From a virus: DNA of 40,106 nt. The stretch lies in the IMG/VR virus record IMGVR_UViG_3300037258_000108, positions 1-40,106 of that record. One strand, 5' to 3'. This document shows, piece after piece, positions 19,496 to 28,173 of the stretch. Each line of letters opens with the position of its first letter. Position 1 is the stretch's first letter. The position numbers and the translations under genes were made by a program. Under the pieces are notes generated by a model that was not told where the DNA came from, ran no database searches, and saw nothing but the letters and a program-made list of their open reading frames with translations.

Positions 19496-21706
19496 TTATG
19501 CTAATACGAAGCCAGATGATAATGTCCAATCCACAGACCAAGTATTTGAAGCCACATAAACCAATTGAATAGAGTCTGTTCCAGCAGCACTGGTTGCGGT
19601 TCCCGCAGAAGAACTTGAAACAGAACCATCATTGATAACCTGGCTAGTATTGGCTTGGATGATGAATGGAGCAGAACTTGCGCCCTTGACCTTAATCGTG
19701 TCACCAATTGTAGAAGAACCACTGGCTGGCAATGTAACAGTTGTCGCAGCTGCGTTATTCAACAGGTAAGCATTTCCGGCCACTGCTGCTTGTGAAGTTC
19801 CTGAGACAGAGTTGTAAGTGAAACCAACTGAACCAGAAACTAAAGCAATAGTTCCGCTTGTATCTGGAAGTGTCCAAGTACGCTGCGCACTTAAGGAAGC
19901 ATTCTTAATAAAACCATTAAAATTGCCAGCACTATTAGCAGCGCTTAAGATTAATGAACCAAGTCCAGCTGAAGGAGATAATGAACCTATATAGTTTGCA
20001 GCAGTATTTCCAGTGAAGATACCGCCCAACACCCCTGAAATACTGTTGAACACCACATCGCTCGTTGTGCCAATAGGTTGTGGTGTAGTTAAAGTAATCG
20101 CGGTTCCTGTTACTGGACTTCCGCTTGTTCCATTTACTAAAACCTCATTCGCTGTACCTTGAATACTTACAACAGAACTGCCTGCCAACGCAACTGTGCC
20201 AGATGCGTCAGGCATACTCCAGGTTCTTGCCGCAGTCGTTGAAACGTTAGTTAATACGTTTGCAAAGTTACCAGCATTGTCAAGACATTGGATACCGAAT
20301 AAACCTTTTGCGGCTGTCGTAGAGTTAGCTACTAAAGCATTTCCTGCAAGAGCCGTTATATTTCCTGCGCTTGCTACAAGAGCGGTTGCTGTCAATTGAT
20401 AGTTTATTGAAACGCCAGTCCCTGATTTGGTCATCAAGAAATTAGCAGTTGACGCACCAACATCAGGAATTGTTACAACTTGTGATTGACCCAAGCTTGC
20501 AGCATTACTGATGGATGTACCATTGCTATTCGCGCCATCTATTGTTAGTAATTCGAGATAGCCTTTTCCAGATGTTGGAGAGTAGCCAGTGAATTCACCT
20601 GCTGCTCCACCTGTTGGGCTTCCGCTTGAAAAACCACCGTTTGATACACGAAGCGATCCATTTGTAATCGTTTGCAATCCAGCAAGAGATGCAGACAATA
20701 AAAATGTGGCTGTGCTGGCACCAACATCAGGGATGGTTAAAGTTGTGCTTTGTCCATATGATGCGTTAGTTACAATAATGTCATAGCCACTAGCATTGTT
20801 TGCAGCTAAGAATTGGAATGTACCCCGCGCAGCAGTTGGAGAGTACATTGCGAAATTACCAGCTATACCACCCGCAGCAGAACCAGATCCTAGGAATCCA
20901 AGGGGAGCAGTAATATTTCCAGCCGTACTTGTGATTAGGCCAGACGCAGTAACAGTTGCAAGACCCGCCAAGTTATCTGACGCATCTACAGTCATTGCCG
21001 TAGTTTGAACCCAGTTTGTTCCATCAGAACGTAACATATGGTTCAAAGTACCAGAGCCACTTGGGAATGTAGCAGTGGTCCATGTTGGCAATACACCAGC
21101 ACCATTAGATTGCAATAATTGTCCAGAAGTTCCAGCGGTGACTTGCTGTAAGTTGCCAGTCGCAGTTGTACCACCAGCTAATAAGGTATATGTGGTTAAT
21201 GTAGCTAAGCCTGTACCGCCATGACCAACATTTAATGTGCCACCAAGTGAAACAGTATGGCTCGCACCAGCAAATGTTAGTCCAGTAGACGCACCAGAAA
21301 TCGTTAAGATTCCAGATAAAGGTGTCGCACTTCCAGAGTCACCATCAATAGTAGTAATCGCACCACTCGCAGAAACAGCTTGCCATGACGGAGGCGCACC
21401 GCTATTTGCAGTCAATACAAAGCCTGGGGTGCCGCTATTTGCAAGCCAGGAAGGCACGCCAGCGTTGCTTGTGATCAAGACGCCATTGTTGGCGCCAGTC
21501 AACGCCGATATTTTATTGCCACTCGTCGCATAGTAACCAATTTGATTAGCACTACCGCTAGCAACAATCTGCGCATTAAAGTTAGCAAAGGTCATCGCAG
21601 CATCATTACCAGCGCCATATGGCGATTGACCGAAGTACATCAAATCGGTAGACGCATTCGTTGTGATGGGATTCGCTACATATATTTGTTCAATATTTTG
21701 TGACAT
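19496..21706 (-). CDS. Long tail fibre protein with about four internal repeats (736 aa)
   Basis: Threonine-, serine-, glycine- and alanine-rich with little charge, as in trimeric phage fibres. The N-terminus MSQNIEQIYVANPITTNASTD resembles attachment segments of tail fibres. From about residue 255 a roughly 90-residue unit recurs four times, each with a (Y/L)SPT...G.L/F core and closing in a (T/S)(I/L/M)PD.(G/S)(A/G)(S/T) motif: LTIPDVGAST, VTIPDVGAST, WSMPDASGT, WTLPDTSGT. The C-terminal 100 residues (TVTLPASGSSTIGDTIKV...) form a distinct beta domain. Probably the main receptor-binding fibre; it lies directly upstream of the paralogue triplet. Confidence 0.85.
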   Translation of the reverse strand: MSQNIEQIYVANPITTNASTDLMYFGQSPYGAGNDAAMTFANFNAQIVASGSANQIGYYATSGNKISALTGANNGVLITSNAGVPSWLANSGTPGFVLTANSGAPPSWQAVSASGAITTIDGDSGSATPLSGILTISGASTGLTFAGASHTVSLGGTLNVGHGGTGLATLTTYTLLAGGTTATGNLQQVTAGTSGQLLQSNGAGVLPTWTTATFPSGSGTLNHMLRSDGTNWVQTTAMTVDASDNLAGLATVTASGLITSTAGNITAPLGFLGSGSAAGGIAGNFAMYSPTAARGTFQFLAANNASGYDIIVTNASYGQSTTLTIPDVGASTATFLLSASLAGLQTITNGSLRVSNGGFSSGSPTGGAAGEFTGYSPTSGKGYLELLTIDGANSNGTSISNAASLGQSQVVTIPDVGASTANFLMTKSGTGVSINYQLTATALVASAGNITALAGNALVANSTTAAKGLFGIQCLDNAGNFANVLTNVSTTAARTWSMPDASGTVALAGSSVVSIQGTANEVLVNGTSGSPVTGTAITLTTPQPIGTTSDVVFNSISGVLGGIFTGNTAANYIGSLSPSAGLGSLILSAANSAGNFNGFIKNASLSAQRTWTLPDTSGTIALVSGSVGFTYNSVSGTSQAAVAGNAYLLNNAAATTVTLPASGSSTIGDTIKVKGASSAPFIIQANTSQVINDGSVSSSSAGTATSAAGTDSIQLVYVASNTWSVDWTLSSGFVLA

Positions 21707-21715
21707 GAGTTTCTC

Positions 21716-21898
21716 CTAGAGCAAGTCCATGTTCTGCCCGTTCAACAACATGAATGGCAAATTGGTTAATAAATTAAAATAGCCTTCTGGTGGAGGGGGA
21801 TTGATTCCAGATTCCTCTCTGTCGACCAGAGTAAAAACGCTGTCTGTCCCCAGCCCATAATTAACATCAAAATAGAAGGTATCTAAATTCGTAGGCAT
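21716..21898 (-). CDS. Small virion-associated protein (60 aa)
   Basis: ATG 21898 overlaps the upstream stop as TAATG and is preferred to the codon at 21919. The protein (MPTNLDTFYFDVNYGLG...) ends LPFMLLNGQNMDLL. Nearly the same motif (PFALLN, then FTLLNGQNFNLLG) is found in the gp10-like hub protein at 28174-29841, so the segment may be a shared docking peptide. Function otherwise unknown. Confidence 0.7.
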   Translation of the reverse strand: MPTNLDTFYFDVNYGLGTDSVFTLVDREESGINPPPPEGYFNLLTNLPFMLLNGQNMDLL

Positions 21899-22254
21899 TA
21901 TGGATAACTCACTGGCCACATCACAACGCTAACGTCAGCAGCAGTTTGCGCTGTAATCATGCTAATATTCGTGCCCGCTTGTAAAGTAATGGAAGCAGGA
22001 TTCAATTCACTAGTGGTAGTAGCTAGAGTGTTGCCAACGGGGATAGCCGCAGTAGCTCCACTCACATCAACCCACACATCGTTAGGAAAGTATCTAAAAG
22101 ACACCACCCACGTCTGATGGCTACTTGGAACGGTGATGCTAGTAGCATTCCCGTCAGTCAATGTAGCTGACCATTTAACAGTAGACGGAGCTGGCGCATA
22201 GGCATTATATCCTTGTACGTCACGTCCGAATGTAAGACTTGGTATGTTAGCCAT
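21898..22254 (-). CDS. Putative virion protein (118 aa)
   Basis: Beta-rich, threonine/serine/valine-rich (TVKWSATLTDGNATSITVPSSHQTWVVSF), low in charge, with the look of a small immunoglobulin-like or fibre-knob domain. It lies between the 676-aa fibre and the 60-aa protein and is coupled to the latter. No family recognised; a structural role is inferred from composition and place. Confidence 0.7.
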   Translation of the reverse strand: MANIPSLTFGRDVQGYNAYAPAPSTVKWSATLTDGNATSITVPSSHQTWVVSFRYFPNDVWVDVSGATAAIPVGNTLATTTSELNPASITLQAGTNISMITAQTAADVSVVMWPVSYP

Positions 22255-22263
22255 AATGCCCTC

Positions 22264-24294
22264 TTAGAGTTTCATAAATATGTTATAGAATGCGCTTGGT
22301 TGAGTGACGTTAAACGCAACTCCAGCTGGTGTATTGTTAGAAATCGTAGTTTGTAACGTGTAAGGATTTCGTCCACCAGAGCTACCACCACTACCAACAA
22401 TAACGTTTGTCAAAGACCCGCTCGCCGTGTTAAATCCAACTACTGAAGTAGCAGCAGCATGAGTATGAGACCCGACTTCAGATGATAGCTGCGCATGCGC
22501 GTATTCACCTGTCAACGTGCCATTAACTGCCATTATGACAGTCTGTGTGCCTGAACCAGTGTCAGTAAATGCAACAGTCGTACCCGCCATAGCATTGGCA
22601 TAAGTCGTTGACACATTGAAAGTCGTAGAGCTGAAATTGCCATTAGCTGTAACGAAATAAATCGTGTTGGCTACTAATCCTGTTGGCAATGCGCCACCAG
22701 TATTTAGGAAGGTGACAGGCATTCCCTGGAATACATTAACAGGGTTTGCAGTCGTAACCACAATCCCAGAACCACTACTGGCAGTAAATGTAGTTGAATA
22801 CTTCTTGGTCATAGCAGAGATTGGAACGGTTCCCATCACTACACGACCTGTCATTTCAGTCAACGCAAGTTGTTTTAAAGCATTCCAGTCAGCATAAGAA
22901 GAAGCACCAAATGTAGTTGGAGCACCTGTAGCATCATAGATTTGAACTAACTCAGTGCTATTCACAACAATATTTGAGAAAGCATTCCATAACAGATTGT
23001 AAAGCGCCCAACCATCATTGCCTTGATAAGCAATGGTTAAGTTGGTTGGAGCAACCACTGTTGTCGAACCTGTATTCGGATGAGCCAGTGTTCCACCGCT
23101 CATTGGAACCCATCCGAATGGATAAAAGGTGTTAATGCTAGTCTTGACATCCCCAGTTCGAGCACTCGCAACGACTGAATCGATTTGGTCGTAAGTCGAG
23201 AAGGAATTCGTTGGGACGTCAGAAAGCAATTCACTCAAATAAATAGATGGCAATGTGAAATTCAAATTACATATACCATTGCTTGAGCCAGTTGGTAATG
23301 CGATTTGTAAATAGTAGGCATCATCATTACCACCCGTGCCATCACTACCTAACGTTAAACCTGTAGTACCTGGGAAGGTCAAGCCTTCCAAAGTAAATTT
23401 AGTCCAATCAGCACCGAATGTAATGTTGCCCAAGAACAAGGGAGCTGGAGACGATACACCTGTTCCACAAAACTGATACATGTAGACAGCAATTGTCGCA
23501 TTTCCAGATATTGATTGTCCTTGAATCGTGAAGCTGAATGTTTCACCCACCAACGTTGCTAAATGCAAGGATACGGGGAACTGGTAAACTTTTAATGTAG
23601 AACCAGAAGTATCTGCCGTACAAGTATGATTGATATAAAATTCTGGACCTATGTCGCCTGTAAGGATTGGCGTCGAGGTCTTAGGGAATGTATTAAAGGT
23701 GATAGTTTCCGTGGCTGAGCCATTGACGTTCTTAATGTAATTGAAGTCAGGCATGCTAAAACCATCATGCTGATCGGGACATAACGTCTGATAATACACC
23801 GTACCTGAATTGTTATATTGCACCGTCCAAGTGTTATTCAATGTTCCAGCATTCACACTACCTATGTTTCGCCAGAATCGATTGTTGATTACATAGTTTT
23901 CAAGCGTCGCAATTGTCGCAGGACCAGACCCACCCCCAGTAATGAAGGGAAAGTTTGACCGAGTAAATTGCAAAGTACCTAAATCATCATATGCCGTTAC
24001 AAAGTAAGGCTGGGAAATGTTGGAATCAGTTTCGCTATATGGATAGTAGAACAGAATAATATCATTGCCATTCACATCAGTAGGCGTTCCCGCACCACTT
24101 AATGTCATTGGATTTGGAGCAGCAATATATGTATAGTTACCAGGAGTACCGCTTTGATAATAGACGTTCTTCAGCGTAACCATATCAGGCTGATAGAATG
24201 TAACCACGCCCTGGGTCAGCGGCTCCCCTTCTTTGTCGACGAAAGGAAGTTGCAGAACCGCAGCTGAGATCAGTTTTGATGTGACGATTGCCAT
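22264..24294 (-). CDS. Tail fibre/collar-type tail protein (676 aa)
   Basis: The N-terminus (LQLPFVDKEGEPLTQGVVTFYQPD, then FVTAYDDLGTLQF) resembles phage baseplate or fibre attachment domains that bind the tail hub. The middle is a carbohydrate-binding-like beta sandwich region (NNTWTVQYNNSGTVYY). Residues after about 395 (FYPFGWVPMSGGTL) resemble a tail-collar domain, and GSHTHAA near the C-terminus gives the HxH metal site of T4 gp12-type fibre tips. Likely the fibre or tip that touches the host first. Preceded by a 92-nt gap after the 43-aa gene. Confidence 0.8.
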   Translation of the reverse strand: MAIVTSKLISAAVLQLPFVDKEGEPLTQGVVTFYQPDMVTLKNVYYQSGTPGNYTYIAAPNPMTLSGAGTPTDVNGNDIILFYYPYSETDSNISQPYFVTAYDDLGTLQFTRSNFPFITGGGSGPATIATLENYVINNRFWRNIGSVNAGTLNNTWTVQYNNSGTVYYQTLCPDQHDGFSMPDFNYIKNVNGSATETITFNTFPKTSTPILTGDIGPEFYINHTCTADTSGSTLKVYQFPVSLHLATLVGETFSFTIQGQSISGNATIAVYMYQFCGTGVSSPAPLFLGNITFGADWTKFTLEGLTFPGTTGLTLGSDGTGGNDDAYYLQIALPTGSSNGICNLNFTLPSIYLSELLSDVPTNSFSTYDQIDSVVASARTGDVKTSINTFYPFGWVPMSGGTLAHPNTGSTTVVAPTNLTIAYQGNDGWALYNLLWNAFSNIVVNSTELVQIYDATGAPTTFGASSYADWNALKQLALTEMTGRVVMGTVPISAMTKKYSTTFTASSGSGIVVTTANPVNVFQGMPVTFLNTGGALPTGLVANTIYFVTANGNFSSTTFNVSTTYANAMAGTTVAFTDTGSGTQTVIMAVNGTLTGEYAHAQLSSEVGSHTHAAATSVVGFNTASGSLTNVIVGSGGSSGGRNPYTLQTTISNNTPAGVAFNVTQPSAFYNIFMKL

Positions 24295-24386
24295 CCCATG
24301 CCCTCGAAGTATTTTTAACCTTTATTCTACATGAGGGATGATATAAATAACACTACAGAAATTAAGACAACCGAAAAGTCAAGTAA

Positions 24387-24518
24387 TTATAAATTGTCTA
24401 TCCTGCGCTGATATTCAGCCCACTTGTAGTCAGATTTTAGTCTTGCTTTGGCGACCGATCGTTTATAAATAAAATAACCGACACCAAAGATTAAAATGTC
24501 CCCGATTCCTATAAACAT
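24387..24518 (-). CDS. Small membrane protein under the 21-bp operator (43 aa)
   Basis: ATG 24518 opens MFIGIGDILIFGVGYFIYKR, a single membrane span with a basic inner flank, then SVAKARLKSDYKWAEYQRRI. It lies alone in a 286-nt gap between an ejection gene and a fibre gene. The operator 24516-24536 overlaps the start codon, so its expression may be set by the same regulator as the early genes, unlike the late genes around it. The positive-inside rule puts the basic tail in the cytoplasm. Possible exclusion or lysis-timing peptide; function unknown. Confidence 0.6.
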   Translation of the reverse strand: MFIGIGDILIFGVGYFIYKRSVAKARLKSDYKWAEYQRRIDNL

Positions 24519-24536
24519 GCTAACTCACTTATCATA
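24516..24536. promoter_or_regulatory. 21-bp operator copy inside the late region
   Basis: CATGCTAA, 5 nt, TTATCATA: 14 of 16 half-site bases match the consensus, and 4 of the 5 spacer bases equal those of the 3683-3703 copy (CTCAC against ATCAC). A further half site TTAGCATG lies at 24554-24561. On the minus strand TATGAT (24536-24531) could be a -10 for the 43-aa gene; I see no good -35. Confidence 0.6.
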
Positions 24537-24580
24537 GATAAAATGGCAGTTTATTAGCATGCGGGACAAAAAGCAACCAT

Positions 24581-26194
24581 TTATTTGCGTCTAACTCCAT
24601 TTTTCAATGTGAGCAGGCTCGCAAGTAACGGCGCATCCTTCTTCCAATCCCTTCCTAACGCAGTTTCTAGAGCTAAGATTCCACCACCAGTGGCCAACGT
24701 TCCAATAGAACCTTTGATTGCTCCTGATGTGGATAGCTTCTTGTCTCTGGCGTTTAGCGCTTTCTTTTGAAGAGCAGGTATCTTGTTCTTCTGAATATGT
24801 TCAACCTTCTGTTGCTCTTTAATAATCTTCGCTATCTTAGAGTTCATGTCCTTATAAGGCGCAACTATTTCACCTGCCTTCGCTAATTCTCCAGGCTTTG
24901 AAGCATATTTCTGGCCAACGATGAGCCGTTGAAGTTCTGGGCTATCTTTGACAATCATCTTCAATGTTTCATTTCCTGGTGTTGTTCCATGTAAAACCTT
25001 CAACATGTTCTTAGAGGTTTGACCATGTTTCAACATCTCTTGATACATAGGGTTCTTATATAAGGGTGCAATTTTAGTCGCATAATCCTTGTCAATCGCC
25101 TTCAACTTATCTAAGTACTTAGTGCCAACTTGTTCGCTGATAAGTTTTCTCATGCGTTTTTCAAGCGCATCTAATTCATCGCCCTTCTTAATCCAGTCTT
25201 CACGAGCTTTGGGGCTAATGTTTTCACCCGTAGCATAAGCATGCTTATAGGCTTGACCTTTCTGGTGCTTGATTTCCCGATAAGAAGTCAACGCATCGGC
25301 GCCTCCTACTCTCTTTTTAGAGTCAGCAGCAGTCAAAACCTTCAATAAATTCTCGCGTTCTTCACCGCTAACTCCTTTGCCAAGTTTAGACAATGTTTTC
25401 TGGATAGCCTTCATGTCTGGAGACGATTCTATCATCAGATTTTCTTTCGCCATTTCAGCGCTTAACTTGTCATACTGAGAACCCACTTTTCTACGAAGAC
25501 CATTTTCGCCTTCGATGTGCTTCATGAATTCTTGTGCCGCACGAGTGCCATGCTCTTGGCCTTGGCCTAAGAACTGGGCATGCTCAGCCTGCTTCTTTTC
25601 TACCTGCTGAACAGTTTTGTTAAGCGTCTTCTCATGCTGAACGGCAGACTTTAAGCCAGGTATTTTGCGCAACAAGCTCAATTCACCAGGACCAGCTAGC
25701 ATTTCTGGCGCACCTTGAAGCAATACGTCACCAGGTTGCTGGCCTTCTACGCCCACAGCTTCAGGGTAGTTAAATTCCTTAGGCAATATTTCCTCTGGCA
25801 ATCTAAAAGAAGGAGATTCCTTAGAAGCCAATTGTTTCTTGACTAAATAATCTCTCAATTCGCCAGGCTTGCTTAATATGCTGTGGCCAAATTCACCCAG
25901 ACCACCCAGTAGGTTTTCACCTGCTCGTGCTGGTTGATTTATAATCTGACTGCCCGCACCTTTTGCTTCTCCTGGGAGTGCGGCGAGTGCGCCAGGTATT
26001 CCCTTGAGGAAATCGCCACCTTTCTGCAATATGTCCTGACCAACGCCAGCCCATCCTGTAGTTTCTTGTGGTTGTTCTTCACCACCGATATCACCCCAAT
26101 CAATCTCACGACCAGCAGATTTTTTGGCTTTCTTCGGTGCCGCTTTCTGTGATGGAACTAAACCGCCCCAATCAATCTCGCGCTTCGATCTCAT
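24581..26194 (-). CDS. Putative DNA-ejection (internal virion) protein (537 aa)
   Basis: Long, mostly helical, lysine/glutamate-rich. The N-terminus holds a repeated motif, REIDWGGL at the start and REIDWGDI about 25 residues later. Then comes a glycine/alanine-rich part (GIPGALAALPGEAKGAG), long coiled-coil helices (EKTLNKTVQQVEKKQAEH), and a C-terminal hydrophobic stretch (GSIGTLATGGGILALETAL). Size, place after the hub and neighbours match the third P22-type ejection protein (gp16-like). It starts within the ATGA of the gene before. Role: forms the conduit for DNA across the envelope; inferred from context. Confidence 0.72.
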   Translation of the reverse strand: MRSKREIDWGGLVPSQKAAPKKAKKSAGREIDWGDIGGEEQPQETTGWAGVGQDILQKGGDFLKGIPGALAALPGEAKGAGSQIINQPARAGENLLGGLGEFGHSILSKPGELRDYLVKKQLASKESPSFRLPEEILPKEFNYPEAVGVEGQQPGDVLLQGAPEMLAGPGELSLLRKIPGLKSAVQHEKTLNKTVQQVEKKQAEHAQFLGQGQEHGTRAAQEFMKHIEGENGLRRKVGSQYDKLSAEMAKENLMIESSPDMKAIQKTLSKLGKGVSGEERENLLKVLTAADSKKRVGGADALTSYREIKHQKGQAYKHAYATGENISPKAREDWIKKGDELDALEKRMRKLISEQVGTKYLDKLKAIDKDYATKIAPLYKNPMYQEMLKHGQTSKNMLKVLHGTTPGNETLKMIVKDSPELQRLIVGQKYASKPGELAKAGEIVAPYKDMNSKIAKIIKEQQKVEHIQKNKIPALQKKALNARDKKLSTSGAIKGSIGTLATGGGILALETALGRDWKKDAPLLASLLTLKNGVRRK

Positions 26195-27012
26195 CTGATA
26201 CCTGCCGCTTTTAATAGACTTGGAATATGTACTTTACCAGGATGCTGAGAAAGATAATTAAATATCACTGTCTCAGGGACATCTTTGTGAAGCTTCTCTT
26301 TAATCTGCGCTGACAACTCAGAGGCCAGCTGAATCTCTTCTTGTTCGCCGCCGCGTTCATCGGGCGTTGGTTCTGGCATAGATGGCTGCTTGTTAACGAA
26401 CAAAGGCTGAATACGTTTTGCATAAGACTCATCACTTTCGCCAGGCATCTGACTAACAATCGCATTTGCCTTGTCAGCAGGATAGCCACGCATCATTAAC
26501 TTCTGGGCAGCTAGTTTCTTAGCTTGTTCAAAAGCCGCGTTCTCACCCGCTGCCTGATTGCCACCTAATGCTTTGGAGATTGCATTCTCACCAATGAACT
26601 TTTCAATGGCTCCAGCAATGTTTGACTTAGCCACCTTACCTTGAGCACCAGGTGCTTGTGTTGCTTTGCTGCCTTGCGTCAATTGCTGATAGATGTCTTC
26701 ATCACTTGCATATCCTGGAGGAGACTCATCTTGTCCCTGTTGTCCCCCTTGTCCCTGACCGCCCAAATAACCGCCAATACGTTGCGCAATCATCTTCTGG
26801 ATTTGTGGGTTAAAACCTTGGAATTGTGGACTAGACGCCAATGCCGCTAATGGTCCTATCTCTTTAGCAAAGATGCCAGCTTCTTTTTCACGTGGTAAAT
26901 AACTAAGATTGACACCTTTCCCAAAAGTCTCCATCGCTCTTGATATAAGAGCATTCATAGGATTAGCCTCTTCTGGGCTTAGCTTTCTTGCTTGAGAAAA
27001 TGTAAATGCCAT
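26191..27012 (-). CDS. Putative DNA-ejection protein (273 aa)
   Basis: The frame is open to 27141, but ATG 27012 (MAFTFSQARKLSPEEANPM) follows AAGGTAG and starts just after the previous stop, so it is chosen. Helical, with a glutamine/glycine-rich middle (GGYLGGQGQGGQQGQDE) and a C-terminal helical domain (SAQIKEKLHKDVPETVIFNYL). Second of three internal-virion-type proteins in series. Probable gp20-like ejection protein by order; no sequence motif confirms it. Confidence 0.68.
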   Translation of the reverse strand: MAFTFSQARKLSPEEANPMNALISRAMETFGKGVNLSYLPREKEAGIFAKEIGPLAALASSPQFQGFNPQIQKMIAQRIGGYLGGQGQGGQQGQDESPPGYASDEDIYQQLTQGSKATQAPGAQGKVAKSNIAGAIEKFIGENAISKALGGNQAAGENAAFEQAKKLAAQKLMMRGYPADKANAIVSQMPGESDESYAKRIQPLFVNKQPSMPEPTPDERGGEQEEIQLASELSAQIKEKLHKDVPETVIFNYLSQHPGKVHIPSLLKAAGIR

Positions 27013-27022
27013 GATATCTACC

Positions 27023-27661
27023 TTATAAAAATGCTGCCAACATGCCAGCGCCGCCCAGGATATTACCCCAAGGATTAGAAGAATTCTTCGACGCTTGACC
27101 CTCATAAGCATAATTAGCTTTCTGAGCCAATGCCTGAGCAATCATATCTGCCTGAGATTGGCCAGCAGCCTGCCCTTGATTCGCCATGCCTTGTGAGCCT
27201 GTTAAGCCTTGTCCGTATAATCCAGTTGCTTGTTGTAACCAATCGTTATAATCCTTGCTTGCAAGACCGCTGGCAATGCCCATGTTCTCTTGTTCATGTT
27301 GTGGGCTTCCTGCCATACCGCCAGCAGCAGCCGCATTCCCAGAGCCTTTAAGAGCTTGTTGCAATGCAAATTGAAAGCCTGGTGACTGCTTATAATTTGC
27401 CCCAATCTCATTTAGCTTACCACCTGGATCATTTAGAAGGCTACCATATTGCTCAGACAACCCTGGCAATTGGTTCTTACCAGCCTGGAAAAACGGGTCA
27501 AAATATTGATTCGTTTGACCTGGGATTTGGTCAATATACTTATTAGCAGCGTCAGCAGGATTCTTCCCGCCACCGAATAAGCCACCGATTCCAGCACCTA
27601 AGGCACCAGCTCCGGCACCCCTGCCAAACATTTGCTGTAATTGTTGTTGTGTAAGAGCCAT
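27023..27661 (-). CDS. Putative DNA-ejection protein, gp7-like (212 aa)
   Basis: Starts MALTQQQLQQMFGRG with a glycine/alanine-rich N-terminus (GAGAGALGAGIGGLFGGG) that could insert in membranes, then a helical glutamine-rich body (YIDQIPGQTNQYFDPFFQAG, LLNDPGGKLNEIGANYKQSPGF) and a hydrophobic C-terminus (GGAGMLAAFL). This composition is typical of phage DNA-transfer proteins next to the hub gene. AAGGA lies before the ATG. Confidence 0.72.
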   Translation of the reverse strand: MALTQQQLQQMFGRGAGAGALGAGIGGLFGGGKNPADAANKYIDQIPGQTNQYFDPFFQAGKNQLPGLSEQYGSLLNDPGGKLNEIGANYKQSPGFQFALQQALKGSGNAAAAGGMAGSPQHEQENMGIASGLASKDYNDWLQQATGLYGQGLTGSQGMANQGQAAGQSQADMIAQALAQKANYAYEGQASKNSSNPWGNILGGAGMLAAFL

Positions 27662-27670
27662 AATCGTTCC

Positions 27671-28171
27671 TTAGAGTGCTGTCCAGGTAGCCGGATTTCC
27701 TGCCGTTGTACAGGCATAAAGTACATGCCCTACAGTGTCTAAACATAACCAGTTTAATACGCCAGATACATGCGTGTTCGGGTTCCCTGGGTAGGTCAAC
27801 ATCACGGCTAATGGAACCCACTTCGCCAGTGTCACATTGCCGCTGTTATCTTTGGATATGACAAACTGATTGGTAATCTGTGTCGTACTATCATAAACAG
27901 TTTGCCCACTGATATCAGGAAGCGCAAGTGTCAATGTGGTATATGGTCCACCAATATATCCAGCATATAAATTCTGAATCGTTAACATATTATCCGCTGT
28001 TAAAGGTGGAAATAATATGCCCTCGTTCTTAAAATTCTGCTGAAGAGCCTGGAAGAGCGCACTCAATCCAAGCTCCCACAAAGCCATCAAATTGCCATCT
28101 TTATCTACGGCTGGATTTTCCCGAGGCATGTCGGGAAAAATCGACTGCTTAATAAGTTGTTCATTTGCCAT
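27671..28171 (-). CDS. Putative tail/hub-associated protein (166 aa)
   Basis: Residues about 10-50 are helical (MALWELGLSALFQALQQNFKN), the rest is beta-rich and polar (YAGYIGGPYTTLTLALPDISGQ...). The tail end (NWLCLDTVGHVLYACTTAG) resembles adhesin-like ends of small fibre proteins. In P22 the needle gp26 follows gp10; this gene follows the gp10-like gene and could be its functional counterpart, but it has no long coiled coil. Function uncertain. Confidence 0.6.
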   Translation of the reverse strand: MANEQLIKQSIFPDMPRENPAVDKDGNLMALWELGLSALFQALQQNFKNEGILFPPLTADNMLTIQNLYAGYIGGPYTTLTLALPDISGQTVYDSTTQITNQFVISKDNSGNVTLAKWVPLAVMLTYPGNPNTHVSGVLNWLCLDTVGHVLYACTTAGNPATWTAL

Positions 28172-28173
28172 TG

